Source: Pyrocephalus nanus (taxonomy: Eukaryota > Chordata > Aves > Passeriformes > Tyrannidae). Taken from it: a stretch of 64,000 bases of DNA. A program made the translations under genes and the position numbers. The stretch covers positions 22,150,001-22,214,000 of the forward strand of contig CM076270.1 of the NCBI GenBank assembly GCA_038380795.1, in the 5' to 3' direction. A model generated the notes under the pieces. The model was not told the origin of the DNA, did no database searches, and was given only the letters and a program-made list of their open reading frames with translations. Position 1 is the first letter of the stretch. Each line of letters opens with the position of its first letter. Below are positions 21,101 through 36,335 of the stretch, one piece after another.

Positions 21101-22540
21101 AAAGGGAGGAATTTTCCTGTTACTTCTGTTTATTGTTATTTACAGTGAACAAAACAATTCATCATATTGTTCTGTGAAATTTAAAAGCTGAAAAACACCC
21201 AAAAGACAATTACAAAATTAAATTTAATTTTTAGATGTTTTCACTCATTCCTTATACAGTGAGCAAACAATAAACAACAATACGACAACATATTTTCATA
21301 TTCCCATCTCTCCTTAAATAGTGAAAAAAAAATACTTTAGAAGGATAATACCAGAAGCATTTTGTATTTCCAAAATTAACTTTGAAAGGCAGATTATCTG
21401 GGCATGTCTGAAAGCTATGCATAACCTTTGCACTACATATATCTCATTTCAAAAAATGTCATATTCTCGGTAGGGCTTCTGTCAGGCTATTTTAAGCACT
21501 GTGCTACTTGCTTGGAGACAAGAACTGAAGTTACTAGAGCCTACATCTCTTGTTTTGCTGGAGGTTTGTTAGAGCTGGGTAATTGCTTGGTAGTAGGGCA
21601 CAGTTAAACATGGAGAGTTCCTGGCCAAGCCACGTAAACTCTGTGAAGTTCGCTGTTGTTTGCAAGGATTGTTGTGTCTCCAGTTTACCAGTTATGGTAT
21701 TTTGGATGGTTCTGATGCAAAGGAGGGGCTGCTAGCACAGCATTCCGAGCTCCCACAGCTGGGGCAGCTCCTGTTGAGGGCAGAGGACCACGGAGCAGAT
21801 GCTGAGTTTTCTTCCTCTGAGCACCTCCCATCTCTCTAACTCCTCGCAGGCCTGGTGGTCACTCGTGTTTGTGTGTCTCTGCAATAGAAGCACTTTGAGA
21901 TGGATGTTTAGGGGAAGTTGCACCTGGCAGGAAGGGAAATAGTTCTCACTTTCATTTCTTCCACTTGCTTTGGATCAGGACCCGTCTCTGCTGACCTATG
22001 AGTGGCAGAGTTTCAACACAGGTTACTGGCAGCAGTTGCACCAAGGACAGAGTAATCCATGTTGAAAGGCACTTAATTACTCCCTGTTTAGGGCAGACAG
22101 CACGACAGTTATGTGTACCACCAGTATGTCAGCATGGTTTGCTTTTCATAGGAGTTTATGTTCCCAGCAGCACCGAATGCTTTTTCTGCCTGAGAAATGT
22201 CAAGTACTTCAAGCAATCTTGCCTGTTCCTCTCTCAAGATTGCCAAATGATCTCCTTTCATGGGGTATGGGATCTTGCCAGGGCTTCTGCATTCATGCAC
22301 ATCTATCTCTGCCAAATGTTGGTAACACAGGAACTGCACAAATACTCCCTGCTCCTTTCATTAGCTTTGCACAGCTCTGTTTAGCTGCAGGATTCCTGGG
22401 TTTTTCTCTGTTGTTCCAGGCTGGAGTGGTAGTTCATGATCCATGTTCCATTTTAAGGTGTGCTGTTGAATTCAGCCCTTGCTGTGGAGCCCTGTTTCAG
22501 AGTAGAAACCTTTGTTAAATAAACTGAAATGTCTTGCATC

Positions 22541-22560
22541 ATTAGCTTTTTAAAGCTAAT
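22541..22560. repeat. 20-bp near-perfect palindrome
   Basis: The arms ATTAGCTTT and AAAGCTAAT are exact complements separated by TT. An AATAAA lies about 20 bp upstream at 22518. No function is assigned. Confidence 0.75.
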
Positions 22561-25526
22561 TTTGTTTGCCTCCTGAATGTCCCTCTGCATCCAAGGGGAG
22601 TTCACGGTAGATTTTGAACAGTTCCTCTGCTGCCAGTCACGATAAAATGATTCCTTTGTTATTTATTCATTTACCTGTTTAATTTCTCTAGGCAGTCTTA
22701 TAGTTCATGCTTTGTGCAATATATGGAAGGTAGATACCTTTTTACCTTTTAAAGTTTATAAAATACTTAAAGCATTTAGTTTAAAATTGTAATTTGAGAA
22801 GTCCAATTTGTCAAGGAAGGAAAAAGATCTCAGTAACACACCACCTCCTGGAAATAGATGGTTTAATAACATTAACTATGGCAGAGGAAAAATGCTTTAG
22901 AAAGAAGATGGAAAGTAAATCACCCTGTCATGTTTTACTCTGTCTCATACAGCGAGATTGGGTCATTTGACCTTTTTGTTTATAATGTCACCAAGATATT
23001 TTAGGCTAATGCTACATATCATGCAATGGCAGATGAGGCTCTGTGTGTCACTTGGTACTTAATTTCAATCCATGCAAAAATACAAGACTAGATGGCAGAA
23101 TGTCAATCATTTTTCCTTGACATGTCTCATTTGCTCATTTATATTGTAATAACCTGTGACTGTTGTATATGCAAAATTCAGCACCTGAGGACAGGTTTAG
23201 ACCGTGTGGCAGAACCTCATCAGTTGGATAAAAAACTGTGAAAATGGAAGTAGGGAAGAGAAAAATATGCTTTTTCTAGCAATTTGTTAGAAAACACAGC
23301 ACTTGCAACCGCTTTTGGCTGTTTTTTGATACAAATATCAGCTAACACTATCCTTGAATGACCACTGGCACAAGAGCATCTCATATTTTGATTATTTGTC
23401 CATCATTAACATCTCTGCAGATAAAGAGATGAAATAATGAGATAGAGCATGTTCTCATTGTGGTGCCTGTGGCACAGAAGACGTGGAAACCAGCACATAG
23501 ATCAGGGGTTTGAGGAATCAGAGGATCAGGAAATGTTTCTGTATCTCAGGTATTCATTAAGGAGCATGAAGCACAGGGAACTGAAGACTGGGAGAATCCA
23601 CTGTGTACAATTTTCAGATGTAGCTAAAATAGAGTTAAGGTCACATGCAACATGTTCACAAATGATCAGGCAGTTTGTGCCAGTCTCATTGACTGTCTCT
23701 TCGTTTTAGTGACAGCAATCTGAATAAGATTGCTTTTGACAGGGCCATAAATCAGATTAAGAGAGGTGTGGAGAAAGGATTGAGATCAAGTTTATGTCAA
23801 TAGAATATATACAAATATAATTTACAAATAACAGACTAAACAGAAAGGAAATAGTAATTTAGCTGGAAGCACAGCAAGAAAAGATCTGCTAGTATTGTCA
23901 AATACATCAGGAGTAATATTTTCTGCAAAGCCCAAATGATTCTGGTAGCCTACATCTCATTCCCAAAAGTCTAGCCTAATACATTCAAGAAAATTAATTT
24001 GGGTTAATTAAAAAGACAAATTTAAAATGCATTAGGATATATCCACACAGTGAAAAATTATCAAGCTACCAAACACTCTTATCTGTGGTAGCTTTTTCAT
24101 GTCCCTAGCCTGCTGCAAAGTGGAACACATTAATTAGAATCATCATGGAAGCATAATATAATTTTTTGAGTGTTGTTTTTTTTTTTCTTTTAATTCTGGC
24201 AAGATTTCTTTTTCCTAATGCTTTGTTCTACCTTAGTTGTATGTTAAGCTTAAACAAATGCTGCTGACAAAAAGTGGTCTCATTACTTCATGTATGTACA
24301 CACACACACGTTTGTGGCTCCATATTCCTAAACAAAACTTATTTATCATCTCCCTCTGCTGCTATGCCTTGTGGGAATTGAATAGAGATTATTTATTATT
24401 TATTATTTCTCTGAGCACTGAGTTCCCAGTGGCAGGTTTGTAGCAGTGAATTGCAAGGAGCAGCAAAGTTTGGAAAGGTGGGAAAGCTGCCATTCAGAAC
24501 TGACCTGTAGTAGAGGGTTTTGGGGGGGGGTTGTATGTTTGTTTTGTTTTTTTAATTGAGAAACTTAGCAATGAGGTATTAATTGCCTTATAGGAATATA
24601 AACAAAGTTTAGTGTATGTGGTAAATTTTGTTTCTGGATAAGTTTGTTGGATCTGCTTTGCATAAAAACTGACTTCACCTAAACATTTAATGAGGTATTT
24701 TATTAACCCTAGCATTTAATGAGATACTACTTTATTAGATCTTTATGCAAAGTGAACAAAATGCAATTTCCCTGAGTTTCTTTATTGTTTAATTCATAAA
24801 GGATAATTTCTAAGGAACCCTTGACCTCTCATTTCAAATCAATTTCATCACAATGTTTTGATTTATAGTTTCAAAGACAAGGTTCCTATAAATAACCTGT
24901 GTTGAAAGGATCTGAATCTGTGAGATATTTTATTCCTCCTTAACTTCACTGAGATCTTGTTAATAATAGGATAGATTTCAGATAAATTATTAGGATTATC
25001 TCAACAGTAGATTTTGCAGTTTGTGTTTGAGTGCTTCTTTTCTCGGTCAGTGCTGAGAGAATTGTTGTGTTTTATGCAAGAAGTTACTATAAATAAAAAG
25101 GTCTTGCTTCATCACTGTGTCACTGCAGTTACATCACTGTCATTCCAGTATGAATGTTCAGGATCTTAACTGTTCTCTTGGAGCCAAAAGGAGTTAATTT
25201 TGAAACCAAATGTTACATCTTTAGCAACTCTTTGGATCTTTAAAAGCCCGCAGTGATATTTGAAAAGCATAATATTTAAAAATGGAAAGTCCCCTGTCCC
25301 AGAGAGTTTGGGAAAGAACAGATGTCTCGGAGGAAGGGAAGTGCTCACTAACTACTGGAGCGTCAGAGCGTTCTGGGGTGACTCTAGGGGTGTTTTGAAT
25401 AGAGGCTTATTTTTATAATGTTCTACTGATATAATACCAGAGAAACCCAACAACAAGCTGGTCCCAGGGAATTCATTCCAGAATTCTGGTACCATAATGC
25501 AGATCTTATGGTTGACAAAGTGTTAG

Positions 25527-26675
<1,149 letters not shown>

Positions 26676-27061
26676 TGATTTTTTTTTTCCTCATTCTTCT
26701 TTTTACAATATATCTTTCACCGTATTTTAGTAAATCAAATGCTTTCAAAATTAGATCTCTCAGAAGTCCGAATTCCTTATAATGAAAAGAAAAATTATTA
26801 TTGTCAAAATTGATTTAGTCTTCATATTGTTATATTTTTAAGGTTTTCAAGTATGCCTGCTGCACTACAGAAGTACAGTTCATGACTTGGTCTTGCAAAA
26901 GAAATCAGTTTTCATTAATTTTCCACAAATACAATGTTTCCATGTGAGTTGGGATCTTTCTACCATGGCACATCTTTCCTTTCTTGATGGTTGCTAAGAC
27001 ACAGTCATTGTCCAAGCAGTTTGTAGCAAAATAAGCAAACAGTACTTGTTTGGTGGGTTTC

Positions 27062-27101
27062 GTTTGTTTGTTTGTTTGTTTTTGTTTTTGTTTTTTTTTT
27101 T
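27062..27101 (+). repeat. (GTTT)n simple repeat grading into T-run
   Basis: GTTT units lengthen to GTTTTT and end in a run of T. On the minus strand this is AAAC-rich. It lies 100 bp upstream of a CR1 3' end. Confidence 0.85.
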
Positions 27102-27200
27102 GCAAAGATCCAGTGATCACCCTTATCTTGACCAGTGATCCTGGCAAGTATGATGCCAGCTAGAGGTACCAGCTTAACTTCAGTTAAACCTTGGTCAAAA

Positions 27201-27254
27201 GCTGGAGTCGATGGCCTTGGAGGTCTCTTTCAGCCTAAATGATTCTGTGATTCT
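27201..27254 (+). mobile_element. CR1 LINE 3'-end fragment
   Basis: A short fragment matching the terminal part of CR1: a GGAGTCGATGGCCTTGGAGG segment, then TTTCAGCCTAAATGATTCTG and the terminal GATTCT-type octamer repeats that end CR1 copies. It is severely 5'-truncated and lies in the same orientation as the gene. Family assignment is from memory of the CR1 3' consensus. Confidence 0.75.
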
Positions 27255-29836
27255 TTGTAAACCATTCCTCTCCTTCCCACTGCCTCCTTCTGTGCTGTGA
27301 CACAGAGTATCTCTTTCAGCTGGGCTAGTGGGACTGGTTGGGAGGTTGTGCTGTGAATTGATCTGAAAACCAACACAACACGCATAGCCTATAAACCCAC
27401 ACCCAGAGAAAAGCACAGGAGGAAATTGTGCAGGAAAACCTTAAGCCAAATACTGACTTGTCATATGCTATGTCATAAAATCGCTGCCCCACATGCATTC
27501 AGGTTTACAACATGTGCACTTCTGAGCTAGTGAAATGTGGAAACTCATAATGATATCAACAGGATATCATGTGTGAATGCAGGACTTTCACCTGTATTTC
27601 TGTTGCCAAAAATATTGCTATTCAGTATTGCCAAAGACAGTGTCCTGCAGTGGAAGGTCACCCTAACACCTCTTGTCGGAGTGCACACTTTCTGCTCCAA
27701 CTTCAGTGAAGTCAGTTTGAAATCTTGTCACCTGCCTAAAGGAAAAGCTCTCTTAGGAGAACAGCTGATCTCATGTTTGTGTGGGTACTCTATTATGCCT
27801 ATTTGGCAGCTGTAACATATTAAATATGATATGATAAGCTGCTCTAGGTTATACCTGATAAAGGAAGGCACTCTGATTTCCAGGCTGCCGTATCACTACT
27901 GAAGAGAAGTGAATCCCACACTGCCTTTTGGGTTGTGTTTGTGCCCCTCACTTACATTACTTACTGCAGTGTGGTCACATCACTTTGGGACAGGCTCAGG
28001 GGGCTCCAAGGAACACCCCCTCTGGATTTTCATGGCAGAGGTTGTCTGTCTCACACCTCTGCAGCTCAGTGAGTAGGTGCCAGTGTGTAGGTGTCAGGGA
28101 GCTTGGTGGCAGTGGGTTGAGCTGGCCTACAACACATTCCTCCTGACTCTTGGACTCTGCTGCCCCAGCCTCAGCACTGTTCTTATTTATCTCTGTGGAC
28201 ATCAGGAACAATGACTCTGAAATCAGAGGGTGGGGAGGTGAGAATGGATTTAGCAAGATACTGAGAATACTACTTGGGACAGCAGTTTGCTTAATTTGGC
28301 TTTAGTATTTTCATGGCCTGCAACCATTGATCCTGTTTTATGAAAGTCTCAGCTCCGTGGGTTTCATTAATTCATTGCAGTAGTAAAAATTCAGCAATGC
28401 CAGATTTGTGTGCTGGATGGGAGCAAGTTTGTATCTAGAAGGCAAGATGATTCTTGTAATTGGGCACAACTCTGAGGGATGTGATGTGACATTTTTAAAT
28501 AAATTCAGCGAAGCATTAGAGAGATTTTGGCAAAGTGCAGGTAATATTGAACATTATAAAACATGCTTCTTATTCAGAAGTGAGCAGAAATCCCCTGTAA
28601 AACCTGTGCTACACCAGATCTACACGGTGAGCTTTATAAGAAGGTTTTATGCTCACCAGTGTAAGCAGGTTTGGAACCTGTAGAAACTCCTGCACCAAGG
28701 AAGCATATCTGTGCTGCTGTCTCGTATCTACCTCCAGAAAGATATTTTCTGTATTTCACTTCACTGACATTGAATGCAAACCTTTCAAGGGGCTAATACA
28801 TTTAGACTAAACCTTGCCCTGCAGATCTGTACCAAGAGCAGCTTTCTTGGCCTCTCAAGGAACATTCTGTTTGCTCCTTAGGAAGTAGAAATGTGCTTCT
28901 TATTGGTTACAAATGGTAAGACAGCAGAGGTCTGAAATGGAAACTGTGTTCATTTACTTTAAGAAAAACACGTTTGTGCTATAAATAGACACAAGTGGTG
29001 AAAAGACTCTGGAGTGCAGCTGTGTTGAGTAAATGAACAGACTGCCCACCTAATCCGATTGTAATTTGTCTGGCATTTAGAGTATGGCTTAATCCTGTGG
29101 GATTACTGCCCTGAGCAAGAGCCAGGTTTGTCTTCAGATATTACAGAGGTAGAAGACACTCCAGGATTTATAGAAAAGATATGCAGGTCTAACGTTTTAT
29201 GTCTTGAAATGATCCACCATAAAGAATCTAAATTGGGGGATTTGAACATAGCATTTGACCAGACTGTCACATTTACATGTCATGATTATACATTGTGATA
29301 GCAGGGGAGGCTGGACTATTCATACAGTATGTTAATGAAACCTTCCTCCTGCAGATCACATTGGAAGCCTAAGGCATTCATACCATTCTGGGTTATGTTT
29401 TTTAAGCAGTGGGAGAGCAAATACATAGAGTAGGACTAACTGGGACTGCCATGATTTTATAATAGTTATGTCAGTGTAATATTCTCTTTGCATACAGAGA
29501 GATTTCCAGAATCTAGAGGATAATAAACACACACAAAATTAAGAATATTTGCCTCTAAAATATAAAATTACTCTGACCACATCTCAAGCAACTTTCTCAT
29601 TGAATCCTCCAAAACTCAACCCTCTGTGACTTGTCTAAAGCTCCCACTACCATATGCTAGTATTAAAGCACAAAAATAAATTTTGTGTTCAGCTGAGTGA
29701 ATTTGGAAAATATTGCAGCAGTTACAGAGATAATTCTCTCATCTTTATTGTTTGTACAACTGACTTTGTGGAAGTTTGGCATCTGAGTCCAAACTCCAAA
29801 TGTATTCACTGGCTTTTAATTTGTGGCATTTTTTTA

Positions 29837-29988
29837 GTGTGTTTTTTTGTGTGTGTGTGTGTTTTGTTTTTGTGGGGGGTTTTTGGTGGTTTTTTTGGTT
29901 GGTTGGTTGGTTGGTTTTGTTGTTGGGTTTTTTTGTGGTTTTTTGTGGTTTTTTTTGTGTGTGGTTTTTGTTTGTTTGTTTGTTTTTT
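29837..29988 (+). repeat. 152-bp strand-pure G/T tract
   Basis: From 29837 to 29988 the + strand contains only G and T. It includes a GT dinucleotide run, a six-G run, a GGTT tetranucleotide array near 29898-29915 and GTTT repeats at the end. The open frames across it code only for Phe/Val/Gly/Cys/Trp low-complexity peptides and are not genes. Confidence 0.9.
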
Positions 29989-31758
29989 AAGGAGATGGGA
30001 CTGTATGAAAATTACTTCCAGTCAACAGCTCTAATATACAGGCAAAGCTGTCCTTTTAGTCTTTCTGTATTATTTTACTCACTATTCTGCTATTTTTCCC
30101 CTTTTTCTCCCCCTCTGTTTTATTTCTTTAGAGTTCTTTTGCATTAAGGAGAAATTGGGACCAATCATTGGGATCAGTTGTGATGCCACCTCAGGGCCAC
30201 ATTTTCTGAGGATATGAGCTTCCACTGAAGCTCCAGACATGTTGCTGAACACACTCAGCACCACTGGCTGCTGCTGTGATATGCGAATCTGGATTTTATA
30301 AGCAGCTCACTTATTGTGCTGTTCTCCTAAAAATCCTCTTGTGTGCTCTTAGCATCTTAAATAGACATTACAGCACAATTATGAAAGTGGGGAGAAAAGA
30401 ACAAAGAAAAGTAAATTGTAAGGCCCAATAAGAAATGGAAAAAAAAAATTGGTGCAAGGTGATAAAAAAGAAAGGCAGAGAGATGGAGAGAGCCCTACAG
30501 AAAACTGAAGAAAAGTGTAGGGTATGAAAAATGTGAAAGGGTGGAAAGGACAGATATTATTAATTGTCACTGGCACTTCCTTAACCCTTCTTGCTTTTAT
30601 GTGGGACAACATTGTGTGCCTTAACACTTGGCTGCCCCCTGTGAAATATAACTTCAATCCTCAAAGGTGAGAGGGAAACCATTTAAAGGGTACCAGCACT
30701 GCCAGGTGTCCTTGGGGGGCTGCAGTGTGGCCTTTTCTGATGCAGCTGGAAGGTGTTCAGGTATGACCACTCAGTCCAGCTGTGTTGAATGACACATTCC
30801 CTTTGTTGTTGCTGTGAACACTGAGTGCCTGTGTTACCTGTGCCCTTCTGGAAAGAGGGAACTGTGGAGGGAGAGGGAGGGAACAGTCTTGAGGTTTTCT
30901 GCAGCTGTATTTGCTGCTTCTGTCTTTTCTGCACCATAGAAACACGCTGTACTCCATGAGAATACAGCACTAGAGTCATGTGCCTCAGGCATACCCACAG
31001 CCTGAAGAGCAGAACAGAGAAGCTGCTGTGCATCTGCACTGCACTGGCTTTAAGGCTGTGTGTGGCTTCAAGGCTCTCTGCGTGAGATGCTCTTGTAAAC
31101 AGTTGCTAGGACCAGCCTTTCTTTTTGTGCACTGGTTGTTTCCTTTTTTATTTATTTTTTTTTTTTAAGGCTTCAATTTCCTTATGATTTCCTGGGAACT
31201 TCATGCCAATTTTGAGCAAATATTGCAAATATTCATCCTAACTGCACAACAGAATAGGTCCCTCAGCTGTGTGCCCTGACTGTGCCTGTGCATGAGGTGC
31301 AGGATCAGGGCACACGACACAGAGCAGCTGGTGGGGTTTTTTCCTAAGCTGCTCTGCAAGACTTTGGAGCTGCTTTGGCTTTTCTTCTTTTTATTTGTTT
31401 TATTCTTCAGCATCTAGTTACATATAGGGAGGAAGTCTGTAAATGTGCTACTTTGAAAAATCAGTTAAAGTGATTGAAAATTGGCATAATTATTAAGATT
31501 TCCCGTTCCTGGCTGGTACACACTGAATTAGGAATCTAAACCTGTCAAATGGTGTGGGAGGGGAGGGGTGCTGAAGTGGCTCACTTGCTACAAAGGAGCT
31601 CAGGCTGATTTCAGGCAGCTGAGACTTAAAGTGGGAAATTTTACTTGTTTTGGTTGCTTGGTTTGGTTTCTTTTTTGTTTGGGGGAGAGTGTTATTTGTT
31701 TGTTTTGTTTTTGTTTAATGCTGCTGCTTTCCAGGAAGCAAGAAAGCCCAAAGAAATT

Positions 31759-31906
31759 GGGGATGTCCCTCCTCTGAAAATGTTCCAGGCCAAGTTGGAT
31801 GGGCCCTGAGCAACCTGATCTAGTGAATGATATCACTGTCCATGGCAGGGAGGTTACAATTAGATGATCTTTAAGGTACCTTCCAACTCAGGCCATTCTG
31901 TGATCC
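31759..31906 (+). mobile_element. CR1 LINE 3'-end fragment
   Basis: About 148 bp with the characteristic CR1 3' untranslated sequence: GTTCCAGGCCAAGTTGGATG, then GAGCAACCTGATCTAGTG, CCATGGCAGGGAGGTTACAA, TAGATGATCTTTAAGGTACC and the ending CATTCTGTGATCC. It is 5'-truncated and lies on the + strand. This is the clearest CR1 copy in the window. Confidence 0.92.
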
Positions 31907-34900
31907 TAAAGAAACTTCAGATTTCTTGTTAGATAGAACAGTGTGCTGGAAAAGAGAGTTTGGGAAATGCATCAAGTGAAAATTCACTCCATGTGGGTCC
32001 ATATAACCTCTACTTTTGTGTGCATTAAGCCCAGGATGAGGGACACAGACAGGACAGGATTTCAGTTTATGCATTTTTAACAGAGTTCAGATGAGAAATG
32101 CTGGCCTAAGGGGGGTGAACTTGGGATTCCATTGTATGGCTGCTTTCTCATTTGCATTTCTGCTCAGCCTCTGGTATTCTGAAGAGGAAGAGCTTGCCTG
32201 CAAGACTAGGCTGGCCAGAAAAGCCATTAGAGATACTTCACTGCATACCATTGCCCCACTACTGCACAGCTGAGTCAGTACTAGAGATTAAAAATTGAAT
32301 GCCTACATAATTTCTAACCTCTAGGTTAATATTTTTTCCTTGTTTTTATCTAAAGAGATGTCAGCCTCATTCTCCGTCCCTTTCTGGCATTGTGGCAATT
32401 GATTGCATGTTGTGTGAACGCCAAGTTCAGTTCAACAAATAGCAACAGCTTTTCAGAAATAATACTGCATAACTGAAGTTAATCCTGAACCTTTGAGCCA
32501 AAGATGTGCTGATTTCTCCATGCAGGAGAAGCAGCCATTTCCCTAGAAGTTAGCTTTTGTAGTCTGCTGAGCCGTGATATGTGTGGGGCTAAATGAGATG
32601 ATCACAGTGGTCACGTCTCATCTGACAGTCCTGAAAGTAGGTCTGAAAGCAAACACTTAGTGGGAGTAGGGGAACGTGCCAGAGGAAAAGGTGAGAGAAC
32701 ACCAGCATTGAAGAGAATTACACACTTTCACCACTGCAAGGATGTGATCTTACCACAGTTAATTGCATTTAGCTAAACCTAAAGAAGGCTCTGTCATTGC
32801 TCATCAGTTACTACCTGTCAAGATATAAGCGACTGAGGCGTTGCAGCATCAGAAGTACTTTCTTGAGGTGCTCACCAGTGAGTGCATATTCAGGGCAAGA
32901 GCTGTGTACACCTTCACCTGCAAAGGTCATGAGCTGCCTGGCCTGCTTGTGTGAGTTAGGTCTCTACAGCTGTGTCCTTCACTGAACATGATATAACTGT
33001 GCACATGGGGATGACCAAACGTGGTCAGCATCCTTCAGGAGCCAAGTTTTTGGGAAGAAAACGACATTTATTTTGCCACTGAATGGTCTTGACTGCTACT
33101 TCAGCCGTGCCTGCTGTTGTTTTTTACCAGTAGCCCTTAGATCCCTAGTGAGAGGAGGTGCGCTCTGGGCTGAATAATTTGGTTTGGATCCTCTAGCCTG
33201 GCCAGCTAGAGGCTCTTCTTGAATCTGACGTGTGTTCCCCAGTGAACAACCACAGGAAATAACTGGAAAGAAAAATCATAATTTGTCAGTGAGGTCTTTT
33301 AGCTAAGCCCACAAAATGTTGATTGTGAAATCAACATCTCAGCCAGATTTACTCCAAGTGAGAAGGAGTGAGCTGCACAGCAGAAGTACCAGGAGGAGAT
33401 GTGGGAAGGCATTCACGGCAGCTCCGTGGCAGCTTGCACATCCCTAGGTGCTGATGCCCTGCTGTGGCTACACCACTGCTGCCCCATTTTGCACTGCACA
33501 CCAGTAATCCCATCCTTTCTGGGCATCAAGGATAATGTCAGGTTTGAGAACTTGTTTTCAGCAGGTAAATCAATAGGCACCTGTTCCTTGGCTGAAATGC
33601 ACGTTAGATGTTTGTTGTCTTGCTGCTTTCACACAAAAGCCAGCACGTGTAATTTCAGTCATTCGAGTCACTGATGGTGGGATGTTCCCTCCATTTTTAA
33701 GACGAAGGAATGTCTTTGTTAGACGCAGTTATTAAAATAGAAAACAAGCTTTTTGAGATTACTTTTGCTAATTGGTACCATGACATTGTCTCCTCTTCTA
33801 ATTCAGCAATTTAGGCTTATCAGGAAATCATGTCCTCCTGGGATTGTGATGTTATACAGAAGCATTGAAGAAGACATAATTTCATAAATAATTGCTCAGT
33901 TTTTTCTGGAAACAGCTGCTGTTTCTCATTGATGTGTACAGATTTATTTATTCCTTCTGTTTATACTACTTGACTGCTTGATAAAATTTCTTTTTTTGAA
34001 TAGGAAGTAAAATTGTAAGGGGTAAAAAAGACAAATTAATAGAGATAGAGCTATTCTCTCTTTGTTATATTTCAAGTAAAAGTTGATTTTAGGTAAAGAA
34101 CTGCAATAGACATTTTCTCTTTAGGTTTGCTGTACAGTAATATGTGAGATGTCTGAAAGTTGTTAAAAATAGAGGGGGGAAAAATGCCTTAAATTCACTT
34201 ACTGGTACCTACTTCCCTGTGCTGTGAATAAGCAAAGTAACATGTGCTGCACTTAAGGGCGAGGATAATGATAATAGGTTCTCAGTTTTAAGTGCCATTG
34301 ATTTTTCCCCCTCATCTGAACAGAGCTTTCTAAGCCAGAGAAATATCTTGACCTTTAGACCAAATCCTCAGCACTTATAAATCACCGCTTTTTATTTGAA
34401 ATCGTGAGAGGTACTCCAGTTTATACCATCTGTGCCTCTGGCTTCAAGAAAATAAATGCATCCTTTGTGAGTAGAACAGCTTGTATTCAAAATGGTGTAG
34501 TGATACAGTGGGACAGTGAATGAGAGAGTTTATTGCCTTTTTGTTTCAAGCAGGACCACACAATTTACGACCAATTTATGGGTGCTCAGCCTTAATGGTA
34601 AGAAATGCTTAATGTGGTGATGTTTTCCATAAGCATATATTAACTTCAAAAAAACCCCATTGAATTAAAATCTACAATTTCTTAAATTTTCCCACTGTGC
34701 TTTTTTTTTAGGGGAGGTGGTGTCAATGTAGAGTATCAGGTCTTCCTGTTGTGATAAAAATAAGGGGGGAAAAAAAGAGGATAGGACTGAAACTATGATT
34801 CAATAGAATGGTACAAGGTTATTTATGTAGTTTCCACTTGGGAAGTTGGTGCAGATGCACTGGATGAAGCCAGCTAGGATGGCAGTGCCAGTGGTTTGAG

Positions 34901-36048
34901 AGGACAAGCTGTTCAGTCTTTCAGAACTTGTCTTTATAACTGAACACTCGACCCTGAAATGCATGCTTTTCTTAATTAAGAGTCAGATTTTATTGTATTA
35001 GGATTCAAGTGAATTTTTGTTTGTTAAGTCTTGAAAGTAAAACTAAAGATTATTAGTAGGAAGGCCTGTGTTTGTTTTTAAGAAGCTCCAGGTTCATACA
35101 GCACTTTGAACCCCATTTGACATGTTCCACAGACAGGTATATAGAAATAAGCAAAGTTTCTTTGCTTAAACTAAATCACAGGGAAGGAGATCACAGTGTT
35201 GTTTAGGAAATTTAATCAAAATCCCACGGACCTCACCACCACCACCAAACTAAGGACTCTGAACTTTAGGATGTTGAAATACTGTGCAAGTTTTAAACAG
35301 AGCAGAACATAACAGTTTCCCAAAAATTAATCATGAGGGGAAAAAACAATTTTGCCAACAAAACTCATAGTTTTTTCTCTAGAAACTGGAATATCTACAA
35401 CATATCTAGAGGAGCTGCTTGAGATCCCTGTTAAATGAAACACTTTTGCAAGCTTATGATCTGAAACCTGATTCAGTGATATCTTGAGCTGCTGTCATTG
35501 CATCTTTACAAGAGATGGAGTTTAATTAATGCCTTATCTGCACTTAGAGTGACACAGCTTTAGCTGTAGAACCTCGGTGTTCTTTGAGGGGAATAAAGGA
35601 AAGAACAAGGTTTCTTCCTTCCATTCCAAAAACCTCCAGTATTTCTGACTGCTATTTCTCCTCTTGAGATTTCTTAAAATGCCTTTATCTTACTGATCCA
35701 TGTAACAGAGACTGGCAATTTCTTGGGCTGAGTAGTTGATATTTCCATTTTTAAAGAACATACTTTTTTTCTGGCATGACTGATTTCATTCCTGGCTGAG
35801 CAAGCTGAATTTTTAAACCCCATCGGTAAAGACCCAATCCAAAGGACCTTGAAGTGTGAGATAAGATATACATTAGAGGATCTGATTATAAATGATGGCA
35901 AGAGGGGTCCTCTCCTTGTCTTAGGCTCCTATTCCTTGCAAAACCACTCTGCACTTAGGTGTCTTGAATGCAGCAGTGAATAATACAGAGTGACTGAATG
36001 ACCACATGATGTGCTGCACATTTTTGTCAGTGCATTATCTAACCTACC

Positions 36049-36335
36049 CATAGAATCATTAGGGTTGGAAAAGACCTTCGGGGTCATTGAGTTCAACCTT
36101 TGACAAAACACCACTAAGTTTTGACCAAACCAGCACTAAGTCTCATGTGCAGTCATTTCTTGAACCCTTCCAGGGATGGTGGCTCCATCACTTCCCTGGG
36201 CAGTTTGTTCCAGTGCTTGATAACTCCTTCAATGAAGAAATTCTTCTTGATGTCCAACCTGAGCCTTCCCTGGTGCAGCTTGAGGCCATTTCCTCTTTTT
36301 CTTTCGCTAGTTGTCTGGGAGAAGAGATAATATTC
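36049..36335 (-). mobile_element. CR1 LINE 3'-end fragment (reverse orientation)
   Basis: Read on the + strand it begins with the reverse complement of the CR1 terminus, ATAGAATCATTAGGGTTGGA, followed by AAGACCTTCGGGGTCATTGA. The minus-strand translation includes [20 protein letters not shown], the well-known end of the CR1 second open reading frame. The copy is 5'-truncated. Similarity fades beyond about 36335, so that boundary is approximate. Confidence 0.92.

Noticed and set aside
29654..30147. Two overlapping open frames of more than 120 codons
   Set aside because: They exist only because the 152-bp G/T tract contains no stop codon in those frames. The product is low-complexity Phe/Val/Gly.
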